This document shows positions 1-4,352 of a stretch of 8,649 nucleotides of DNA, piece by piece. How positions within the stretch are numbered: position 1 is the first letter of the stretch; each line of letters begins with the position of its first letter. The position numbers and the translations under genes were made by a program. Source of the stretch: Candidatus Nomurabacteria bacterium (GTDB lineage: Bacteria; Patescibacteriota; Minisyncoccia; Phycocordibacterales; UBA9973); NCBI GenBank assembly GCA_020846955.1, contig JADLCZ010000003.1, positions 1 to 8,649 of the forward strand, read 5' to 3'. The notes under the pieces were generated by a model. That model worked only from the letters and a program-made list of their open reading frames with translations, made no database searches and had not been told where the DNA came from.

Positions 1-54
1 ATCATCATTCATGTTAATAGTCATATATCGATATGATACAGATGATTATTGCTT

Positions 55-78
55 AAGGGGCCTATTTGGGCTCCTTTT
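55..78 (+). terminator. Intrinsic terminator of a gene left of the window
   Basis: An 8-bp stem (55-62 with 69-76, one G-T pair) closes a 6-nt loop and runs into a short T tract. No gene lies upstream inside the window, so it probably ends a transcript that starts to the left. The first 50 bases show only a short palindrome around 25-34 and no coding signal. Confidence 0.6.
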
Positions 79-128
79 GCGTTAGAATCGAATATCATTT
101 GAGTGTAATTGTGCGTTGGACAAGACTT

Positions 129-151
129 AAGATTGCAAAAATCTTCTTTTT
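129..151 (+). terminator. Weak intrinsic terminator
   Basis: AAGATT (129-134) pairs with AATCTT (140-145) around a GCAAA loop and is followed by CTTTTT. No coding region is recognisable between this hairpin and the previous one, so what it terminates is unclear. Confidence 0.45.
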
Positions 152-177
152 GTTGTAAGATGAAATTGATCTATAAA
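150..177 (+). promoter_or_regulatory. Candidate promoter for the tRNA-fMet transcript
   Basis: TTGTTG (150-155), a 16-nt spacer and TATAAA (172-177) form a plausible sigma70-type promoter. Initiation near 184 would give a transcript that first contains the tRNA-fMet 5'-half copy (193-223), then the inverted anticodon-arm sequence (242-253), then the tRNA. A second possible -10 (TATAAG, 261-266) lies nearer the tRNA, so the start is not settled. Confidence 0.4.
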
Positions 178-192
178 AGAGCTTTTTTATAT

Positions 193-223
193 CGCGTGGG
201 TGCAGATGAGGTATCTCCCAAAG
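193..223 (+). repeat. Altered copy of the 5' half of tRNA-fMet
   Basis: This stretch aligns with the first 30 bases of the tRNA-fMet gene (288-317) at about 25 positions. It covers the acceptor 5' strand, D arm and first bases of the anticodon stem, and the TATAT just upstream is shared too. No T arm or 3' acceptor strand follows, so it is not a tRNA gene. TGGG and AGAT can pair with ATCT and CCCA inside it, so it may fold as a hairpin. Similar half copies precede tRNA-Met and tRNA-Gln. Confidence 0.7.
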
Positions 224-241
224 AAATATAGCGCGAATAAC

Positions 242-253
242 GGTTATGAGCCT
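242..253 (+). repeat. Inverted copy of the tRNA-fMet anticodon arm
   Basis: The twelve bases GGTTATGAGCCT are the exact reverse complement of 315-326, which spans three bases of the anticodon stem, the whole CTCATAA loop and two bases of the 3' stem of tRNA-fMet. If both are in one transcript they could pair with about 60 nt between them, competing with tRNA folding. It may instead be a remnant of an inverted duplication. Confidence 0.6.
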
Positions 254-287
254 CAAATAATATAAGTGTTTCTATGTAAGTATATAT

Positions 288-358
288 CGCGGGGTAGAGA
301 AGAGGTATCTCACAAGGCTCATAACCTTGGGACCCACGTTCGATTCGTGGCCCCGCAA
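288..358 (+). tRNA. Initiator tRNA-fMet(CAT)
   Basis: A full 71-nt cloverleaf is visible. The acceptor is CGCGGGG with CCCCGCA and has the C1-A72 mismatch that marks bacterial initiators. The D stem is GAGA/TCTC with A11-T24, another initiator trait, and a GG in its loop. The anticodon arm is CAAGG-CTCATAA-CCTTG and the T arm is CCACG-TTCGATT-CGTGG, with A73. The usual three G-C pairs at the base of the anticodon stem are reduced to two (A29 instead of G29). CCA is not encoded; the bases after A73 are CA. A terminator follows at once, so it is probably a single-gene transcript. Confidence 0.95.
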
Positions 359-359
359 C

Positions 360-379
360 AAGCAAACTTCTTTGCTTTT
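360..379 (+). terminator. Intrinsic terminator of tRNA-fMet
   Basis: AAGCAAA (360-366) pairs perfectly with TTTGCTT (371-377) around a CTTC tetraloop, and the stem merges into a T run. It begins two bases after the discriminator base of tRNA-fMet. Confidence 0.75.
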
Positions 380-386
380 GCGCCAA

Positions 387-482
387 TTTCGCAGAGCGAA
401 AATCTCTGTTGTCGAATTTATGAGACAAGAGATAGGGGCAACATTTCGGCAAGTGACATGCCAATTTATGTCATTACCCGAA
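387..482 (+). other. Hairpin-rich intergenic stretch, possible structured RNA
   Basis: Three stems sit in tandem. TTTCGC pairs with GCGAAA (387-401, AGA loop). ATCTCT plus TGTC pairs with GACAAGAGAT (402-433, a 2-nt bulge and a 10-nt loop). TTCGG plus AG plus TGACAT pairs with its complement up to 482 (2x2 internal loop, 8-nt loop). The bases 418-424, mostly in the second loop, are the complement of the CTCATAA anticodon loop shared by both CAT tRNAs here. No convincing ORF or known RNA family is recognised. Confidence 0.35.
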
Positions 483-495
483 TATATGTTAATGT

Positions 496-523
496 GTCGG
501 CATAGCTGTTTTAGTTAGAAAGC
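496..523 (+). repeat. Altered copy of the 5' half of tRNA-Met
   Basis: It matches about 21 of the first 26 bases of the tRNA-Met gene that starts 73 bp downstream. The acceptor 5' strand differs by one base and the D loop is conserved in part, but the invariant GG of the D loop is replaced by T and the 3' D strand reads GAAAGC instead of GAGC. No anticodon or T arm follows. A TATGTT (485-490) lies about 6 nt before it and could serve as its -10 box. Confidence 0.7.
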
Positions 524-568
524 AAAAGCCTGGCATATAGTTTATTAAAAGACGAATGGATAAAATAT

Positions 569-642
569 GTCGGCGTAGCTCAGGTAGTTAGAGCATCTCA
601 CTCATAAAGAGAAGGTCGCAAGTGCAAATCTTGCCGTCGACA
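569..642 (+). tRNA. tRNA with anticodon CAT, elongator Met or Ile2
   Basis: The 74-nt cloverleaf has acceptor GTCGGCG/CGTCGAC (one G-T pair), D arm GCTC-AGGTAGTTA-GAGC with the elongator-type C11-G24, and anticodon arm TCTCA-CTCATAA-AGAGA with an A-A mismatch at 31-39. The variable loop is AGGTC and the T arm is GCAAG-TGCAAAT-CTTGC with A73. T-loop position 55 is G instead of the near-universal T. Elongator Met and lysidine-modified Ile2 cannot be separated by sequence alone; the general form is closer to elongator Met. CCA is not encoded; CA follows the discriminator. A weak AT-rich hairpin ending in TTTT follows at 643-661. Confidence 0.85.
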
Positions 643-693
643 CAATAATTATTTTGTTTTGGTGTATGGCTAGTATATATTCCTGTCACAAGG

Positions 694-699
694 TATAAT
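694..699 (+). promoter_or_regulatory. -10 box of a leaderless promoter for the endonuclease gene
   Basis: A perfect TATAAT ends exactly 6 nt before the ATG at 706, so transcription would begin at or next to the start codon. No Shine-Dalgarno sequence is present and no good -35 is seen. The same transcript would continue through tRNA-Asp. Confidence 0.6.
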
Positions 700-705
700 A
701 TACGC

Positions 706-1382
706 ATGCCTATATACAAAGAAGTAAATAAAAACTTTTTTAAGAAATGGACGCATACTATGGCATATGTTCTAGGGTTTTTCTCGGCTGATGGATATAT
801 AACAGTAAACAAAAGAGGAGGACAATTTTGGTGTATACAAATTACTGATAAAAAATTACTTGAAAGTATTAGAAAAACTATAAATTCAAACCATAAAATC
901 AGTCTTCGAAGGGGTAGTAACAGTACAAAGAATTTATATCGCCTACAGATTGGAAGCATTGAGATGTGCAATGATTTAAGACAATTAGGGCTTTTTGAAA
1001 AGAAGACAAAAAATATGGTAATTCCTCAAATACCAAAAAAATATTTACCTGATTTTGTTCGTGGGTATTTTGATGGGACGGAAATATTTGGGTGGGATCT
1101 ACGCATAAGAAAAGGAATAATGAAACCAAGGCCATGCTTGTAGCCTTTACTTCCTGCTCAAAGATTTTTCTAAAAGAACTTCATATCCAATTAAATAAAA
1201 TTGGTTTAAAAGGTGGTTCTCTGTATGAGCCAAAAGATAAAGAATTCTATAGATTACAATTCAGCACAAGGAATGCTTTGAAATTATACGATTTTATGTA
1301 TAATAGTTATATTCAAAGAAATAACCTCTATCTTTATAGAAAAAAGGTTATTTTCGAGAAATATATGAGATTGCGGCTGTAG
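706..1382 (+). pseudogene. LAGLIDADG homing endonuclease, frameshifted in the second motif
   Basis: This was a two-motif LAGLIDADG endonuclease of about 225 residues, a family that cuts intron-less alleles and spreads group I introns. Motif 1 is at residues 20-30 (AYVLGFFSADG). Motif 2 starts near residue 114 (LPDFVRGYFDG). After the DG at 1072-1077 the frame is lost and this reading ends at a TAG at 1141. Adding one G to the GGG at 1075-1077 restores DGDGNIWVG and joins the rest of the protein through to the TAG at 1380-1382. The loss of one base in a G run could be true decay or a sequencing error. The stop codon is bases 8-10 of tRNA-Asp, so the gene abuts the intron-bearing tRNA and was most likely its mobility partner, lying outside the intron. 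The start at 706 is chosen because of the TATAAT box 6 nt upstream. Confidence 0.85.
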
Positions 1383-1685
1383 CTCAACGGTAGAGCACTC
1401 GCCTGTAGACATGCAGCTTTCTGTCGAAATGGCAGATTGAAACTCTCTGGGATAACGGTGAAGGCTAAGTTCTTAGTTTTAAGGATATGCGAATACCGTG
1501 GGAACCCTTCCATATTTTTGCTTTAATAACAATTAAGTAAAGAGAAGGGGCGCCGTAGAGACTAGATACCGGAGTACCTAAACCCTCTAGTAATAAAGGA
1601 AATGGTAAAGATATAGTCCACGCCTTTATGAAAATATTGGATAAGTGCACGCGAGAGGTCGAGGGGTCAGCACCCTTCAGCCGCG
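1373..1685 (+). tRNA. tRNA-Asp(GTC) interrupted by a group I intron
   Basis: Exons are 1373-1406 and 1648-1685. Joined they give a 72-nt cloverleaf: acceptor GCGGCTG/CAGCCGC, D arm GCTC-AACGGTA-GAGC, anticodon arm CTCGC-CTGTCAC-GCGAG, variable AGGTC, T stem GAGGG/CCCTT and G73. The loop CTGTCAC and G73 are both typical of tRNA-Asp. The intron sits between anticodon bases 35 and 36. The T-loop reads GTCAGCA, lacking the usual T54 and A58, which is odd for a working tRNA. CCA is not encoded; CA follows G73. No terminator separates it from the endonuclease gene, so it may depend on that gene's promoter; a TATATG near 1362 is a weak alternative. Confidence 0.88.
1407..1647 (+). ncRNA. Group I self-splicing intron in tRNA-Asp
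   Basis: The intron is 241 nt with no internal ORF. The last exon bases CTGT (1403-1406) pair with GCAG (1413-1416) to give P1 with the required T-G wobble at the 5' splice site, and the intron ends in G (1647). A P2-like stem follows (CTGTC/GGCAG, 1421-1435). Further stems are ACGGT/ACCGT (1455-1459 with 1495-1499) and CCCTTC/GAAGGG (1505-1510 with 1544-1549). The P7 strands GACTA (1560-1564) and TAGTC (1614-1618) lie in the classic group I core strings GACTAGA and AAGATATAGTCC. The boundaries also follow from restoring a 7-nt anticodon loop. The subgroup cannot be fixed by eye. Confidence 0.9.
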
Positions 1686-1689
1686 CATA

Positions 1690-1722
1690 ATAGAAAAAAC
1701 CCTTTTAAAGGGTTTTTTCTAT
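1690..1722. terminator. Strong intrinsic terminator after tRNA-Asp
   Basis: A near-symmetrical palindrome has arms of 16 bases around a single central T. The arms contain A6 and CCC on the left, GGG and T6 on the right. It starts 4 nt after the tRNA-Asp discriminator and could work in both directions. Confidence 0.85.
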
Positions 1723-1725
1723 GTA

Positions 1726-1754
1726 TTGTTCTATGATCCGAAACAAAGTATAAT
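1726..1754 (+). promoter_or_regulatory. Leaderless promoter of mscL
   Basis: TTGTTC (1726-1731), a 17-nt spacer and TATAAT (1749-1754) form a good promoter. The box ends 6 nt before the ATG at 1761, which predicts a leaderless mRNA and decides between two in-frame ATGs (1755 and 1761). Confidence 0.7.
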
Positions 1755-1760
1755 ATGTAT

Positions 1761-2162
1761 ATGTTAAAAGACTTTAAGCAGTTTCTATTACGGGGTAATG
1801 TTGTAGACCTTGCTATTGGTGTGGTTGTCGGAGCAAGCTTCGGTACTATCGTTACAGCCCTTGTAAATGATTTGATAAACCCATTGATTAGCATGATAGC
1901 CAAAATCCCAGATTTCTCTAATTTGTCTATTACAATTAATGATAGTAAATTTTTATATGGGCATTTTGTCAATACTGTCATTTCATTTATCCTTGTCGCA
2001 AGTGCAATTTTTTTCTTCGTAGTTAAGCCTATGAATTTACTTATTAAAAGTTCAAAAAAGAAGGTCCCACTTGATGATACAAAAATGAAATGCAAAGAAT
2101 GCCTAAGCGAAATTCCAAAAGGAGCTAAACGTTGCGCCTTTTGTACTCATATAATAACTTAA
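1761..2162 (+). CDS. mscL: Large-conductance mechanosensitive channel MscL with a C-terminal zinc ribbon
   Basis: The product is a 133-residue inner-membrane channel of the MscL family, which opens under membrane tension to release solutes during osmotic downshock. The N-terminal amphipathic helix and first pore helix carry the family pattern RGNVVDLAIGVVVGASFG (residues 11-28). TM1 spans about 14-40 and TM2 about 68-93. Instead of the usual cytoplasmic helical bundle, the C-terminus has CKEC (111-114) and CAFC (125-128), a CxxC-x10-CxxC zinc-ribbon pattern. The ATG at 1761 is preferred over the one at 1755 because the -10 box ends at 1754. No Shine-Dalgarno is present. The gene's end carries the -10 box of the next gene, whose ATG begins 2 nt after the stop. 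Confidence 0.95.
   Translation: MLKDFKQFLLRGNVVDLAIGVVVGASFGTIVTALVNDLINPLISMIAKIPDFSNLSITINDSKFLYGHFVNTVISFILVASAIFFFVVKPMNLLIKSSKKKVPLDDTKMKCKECLSEIPKGAKRCAFCTHIIT
2150..2155 (+). promoter_or_regulatory. -10 box for the CapA-like gene inside the end of mscL
   Basis: A perfect TATAAT ends 8 nt before the ATG at 2164 and lies within the last codons of mscL. No clear -35 is seen. It would again give an mRNA with essentially no leader. Confidence 0.5.
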
Positions 2163-2163
2163 T

Positions 2164-3189
2164 ATGAAAAAAACTTTTTTTATAACATTTATAATATTAG
2201 GATCAGGACTGTCTATTTACTGGAATTTCTTAAGTAATTTTATATTTACAAATACAAGTTCTAATCAAGTCGCATCTGTCGCTACAGCATTACCGATTGC
2301 CAAAGATGAGGTAAAAATACCAGATAGAGTAGTGATAACTTTTGCAGGGGATGTAATGTTAGACCGTGGGGTCAAAAGCTCTGTAAAGAATAATTTTCTA
2401 GGTGACTATAATGAATTGTTCAAGAATGTAGATATTTTCAAAAATGATGATATTTCTTTTGTAAATCTAGAGGGGCCAGTAAGCGATCTTGGCTACAATG
2501 TTGGTAGTAAGTACTCTTTCAGGATGGATCCTAAAGTAATACCTATATTAAAAGATACTGGCATAGATATTGTAAGCTTCTCAAATAATCATGTAGGGGA
2601 TTATACAGTCAAAGCATTTACCGATACATTAAAAAGATTAAATGATGGAGGAATATTGTATGCAGGGGGAGGGAATAATTATACTGAAGCTACCAAGCCA
2701 ACAATTATAGAAAAGAATAATATCAAAACATGCTTTCTTGCATACTCAGACGTAGGTCCAGATTGGATAAAAGCTGGTGAGGAAAAGCCGGGGATTTTAA
2801 TTGCAAGTGATCCAAAATTTGCTCTTACTATAATCGATGCAAAAAGAAATTGTGATGTGCTCATTGTCTCGTTCCATTGGGGTGATGAATACAAGCCACA
2901 TACAAAAAGACAGGCGAAATTGGCACACCTTGCGCTTGATAGTGGCGCCGATATTGTTGTGGGTCATCACCCGCATGTACCTCAAGATATTGAAATCTAT
3001 AAGGGTAAGCCGATAATGTACAGTTTAGGTAATTTCCTCTTTGATCAGTCATGGAGCAAGCCGACTATGCAAGGATTGGTGGTGCAGATGAAAGTCTATA
3101 AAGATGGCACAGTAAAGGATATAAATGAATACACGAGTCAACAAAATAAATTTTTTCAAATCGAATCTATAACTGAAAAAGTTAAATAA
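2164..3189 (+). CDS. CapA/PGA_cap-type metallophosphatase, membrane anchored
   Basis: A 341-residue protein with an N-terminal hydrophobic segment (about residues 4-28) that should anchor it with the main domain outside the membrane. The domain belongs to the CapA/PgsA family of calcineurin-like metallophosphatases linked in some bacteria to poly-gamma-glutamate capsule formation. Family motifs are in order: FAGDVMLDRG (60-69), NLEGPVSD (101-108), SFSNNHVGDY (138-147), FHWGDEY (237-243), GHHPHVPQ (267-274) and YSLGNFLFD (286-294). These supply the expected metal ligands Asp, Asn and His. No capsule synthesis genes (capB or capC type) are nearby, so the substrate is unknown and the CapA name says little about function. 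It follows mscL directly and may be read both from the mscL promoter and from its own -10 box. Confidence 0.85.
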   Translation: MKKTFFITFIILGSGLSIYWNFLSNFIFTNTSSNQVASVATALPIAKDEVKIPDRVVITFAGDVMLDRGVKSSVKNNFLGDYNELFKNVDIFKNDDISFVNLEGPVSDLGYNVGSKYSFRMDPKVIPILKDTGIDIVSFSNNHVGDYTVKAFTDTLKRLNDGGILYAGGGNNYTEATKPTIIEKNNIKTCFLAYSDVGPDWIKAGEEKPGILIASDPKFALTIIDAKRNCDVLIVSFHWGDEYKPHTKRQAKLAHLALDSGADIVVGHHPHVPQDIEIYKGKPIMYSLGNFLFDQSWSKPTMQGLVVQMKVYKDGTVKDINEYTSQQNKFFQIESITEKVK

Positions 3190-3194
3190 AATTG

Positions 3195-3266
3195 AGCCGC
3201 CAGTGAGAATCGGACTCACGGTCTCCCCATTACCAATGGAGTGCTTTACCACTAAGCCATGGCGGC
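3195..3266 (-). tRNA. tRNA-Thr(GGT)
   Basis: Read on the minus strand, the 72-nt cloverleaf has acceptor GCCGCCA/TGGCGGC, D arm GCTT-AGTGGTA-AAGC, anticodon arm CTCCA-TTGGTAA-TGGGG, variable AGACC, T arm GTGAG-TCCGATT-CTCAC and T73. Position 55 in the T-loop is C, not T. CCA is not encoded; CA follows T73. It is convergent with the CapA-like gene, whose stop is only 5 nt beyond the tRNA 3' end, and no terminator hairpin is visible between them. No 5'-half copy precedes it. Confidence 0.92.
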
Positions 3267-3287
3267 TGAAATATATTTGTTCATGAT

Positions 3288-3293
3288 ACTATA
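3288..3293 (-). promoter_or_regulatory. Candidate -10 box of tRNA-Thr
   Basis: TATAGT on the minus strand would start transcription near 3281, leaving a leader of about 15 nt before the tRNA. No convincing -35 is seen. Confidence 0.35.
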
Positions 3294-3307
3294 AATTCTA
3301 AAATTAT

Positions 3308-3431
3308 GAAACTTCTTTTTTGGCATAACTTTCTCGGGACACACGTAAAATTCTGCTGAATTTTCTGCTCCGCTCGGCGCCGGTCGCGCCTGCGCAAGTT
3401 CCCGCGAAAGTTACGCCTGCAACAAAGTTTC
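3308..3431. repeat. GC-rich compound inverted-repeat element
   Basis: An 18-bp arm at 3322-3339 pairs with 3400-3417 at 16 of 18 positions. Inside are two perfect hairpins: AAAATTC/GAATTTT (3347-3364, TGCT loop) and GGCGC/GCGCC (3376-3390, CGGTC loop). Outside, GAAACTT (3308-3314) pairs with AAGTTTC (3425-3431). The right half is far richer in G and C than its surroundings. It lies between the outward-facing start regions of tRNA-Thr and prfB. No target-site duplication is seen at the ends. It may be a small non-autonomous element, a cruciform or a structured RNA. No ORF is supported here. Confidence 0.65.
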
Positions 3432-3439
3432 AGATTTTT

Positions 3440-3448
3440 TGCTATAAT
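3440..3448 (+). promoter_or_regulatory. Extended -10 promoter of prfB, leaderless
   Basis: TGC followed by TATAAT (3443-3448) is an extended -10 element, which needs little or no -35. The box ends 6 nt before the ATG at 3455, so the mRNA should start at the start codon. There is no Shine-Dalgarno. Confidence 0.7.
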
Positions 3449-3454
3449 AAGCAA

Positions 3455-4336
3455 ATGCAAAGAAGTACTGAAGAAATACAAAATGAAATAATACAACTTG
3501 AAGCCGAGATGAACAATGTTGATTTCTGGAATGATAAGGTTCATGCACAAACTGTAATCAAGACAATAGCAGAGTTAAAAGATATGTTATTGGGTGCCAA
3601 GAAATACGATAAAGGTAATGCAGTACTTTCCATACTTTCTGGCGCAGGAGGGGATGATGCCGAAGATTTCTCGGCTATGCTTCTGCGTATGTATGAGAAG
3701 TATGCCGAGAATAAAGGTTGGTCAGTATCCTTAATTCATGAAAATAAAAATGATCAAGGTGGATACAGAAATGTATCAATTGAGATAACCGGCAAAGATG
3801 CTTATGGCACACTCAAGAATGAGAATGGTGTGCACAGGCTTGTACGTTTGTCGCCATTCAATGCCAAAGCCAAGCGCTCGACAAGCTTTTCCCTTGTAGA
3901 AGTCGTACCTGTGTTTATAGACAACGCACCGATAGAATTGAATCCCGATGAAATCAAAATTGAATTTAGTAAAGCAGGGGGTCCTGGAGGGCAGAATGTC
4001 AATAAACGTGAGACTGCTGTTCGTATTGTACACTTACCAACAAATCTATCTGTTCATGTGTCTACAGAGCGTTCCCAGGAGCAGAATCGAGAGCGCGCTA
4101 TGTCATTGCTCAAAGGTAAATTATTTAAAAAACAAGAGGAAGATCAAAAACGAATAGCCAACGGCCTCTCTATAGCCAAGACAACGGAGATAGAATGGGG
4201 GAGTCAAATTCGCAATTACATCTTGCACCCATATAAACTTGTCAAAGATTTGCGTACAGGCATAGAAGTCTACAACGCCGATAAAGTATTAGATGGAGAA
4301 ATAGACGAATTTATTGAAGCTGAGGCTAATTTGTGA
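3455..4336 (+). CDS. prfB: Peptide chain release factor 2, short form
   Basis: A 293-residue class I release factor that reads UGA and UAA and triggers peptidyl-tRNA hydrolysis on the ribosome. The codon-reading tripeptide is SPF (133-135, in LVRLSPFNAK), the RF2 type. The catalytic GGQ is at 178-180 (GGPGGQNVNKRETAVR). The usual C-terminal signature WGSQIRNYILHPY is present. The protein is about 70 residues shorter than typical RF2 (E. coli 365). The N-terminal helical domain is cut down: the region after NNVDFWND goes almost directly to LSILSGAGGDDAEDF. No internal CTT-TGA programmed frameshift exists, unlike many prfB genes. The ATG fits the TATAAT box. The gene ends with TGA, so TGA is a stop here. 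It is first of the block prfB-ftsE-ftsX-pyrG. Confidence 0.95.
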   Translation: MQRSTEEIQNEIIQLEAEMNNVDFWNDKVHAQTVIKTIAELKDMLLGAKKYDKGNAVLSILSGAGGDDAEDFSAMLLRMYEKYAENKGWSVSLIHENKNDQGGYRNVSIEITGKDAYGTLKNENGVHRLVRLSPFNAKAKRSTSFSLVEVVPVFIDNAPIELNPDEIKIEFSKAGGPGGQNVNKRETAVRIVHLPTNLSVHVSTERSQEQNRERAMSLLKGKLFKKQEEDQKRIANGLSIAKTTEIEWGSQIRNYILHPYKLVKDLRTGIEVYNADKVLDGEIDEFIEAEANL

Positions 4337-4342
4337 TACAAT
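4334..4342 (+). promoter_or_regulatory. Candidate extended -10 for ftsE
   Basis: TGA followed by TACAAT (4337-4342) forms an extended -10 element overlapping the prfB stop codon. It ends 10 nt before the ftsE ATG. A TATATT directly touching the ATG is too close to serve. Read-through from prfB is the alternative. Confidence 0.4.
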
Positions 4343-4352
4343 TAAATATATT

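Noticed and set aside
193..287. A complete extra tRNA gene upstream of tRNA-fMet
   Set aside because: No anticodon arm in the right orientation, T arm or 3' acceptor strand follows the 5' half.
171..464. Minus-strand ORF of about 97 codons across tRNA-fMet
   Set aside because: It runs antisense through the tRNA and its terminator, and shows no domain or promoter.
588..971. Minus-strand ORF of about 127 codons
   Set aside because: It is antisense to tRNA-Met and the endonuclease gene; its hydrophobic look follows from AT-rich antisense sequence.
1404..1655. Reading the split tRNA as Ala(TGC) with exon ends at 1404 and 1646
   Set aside because: It would also give a 7-nt loop, but P1 pairing and the T-G wobble then fail, the acceptor lacks G3-T70, and G73 fits Asp, not Ala.
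1755..1760. Earlier ATG for mscL
   Set aside because: It touches the TATAAT box and would lie upstream of the expected transcription start; MLKDFKQF matches the family start.
3455..3560. Programmed frameshift in prfB
   Set aside because: The reading frame is continuous and no CTT-TGA slip site is found near the start.
4314..4352. Upstream ATG for ftsE overlapping prfB
   Set aside because: The extra 13 residues have no family homology and overlap the end of prfB; the ATG at 4353 gives the standard N-terminus.
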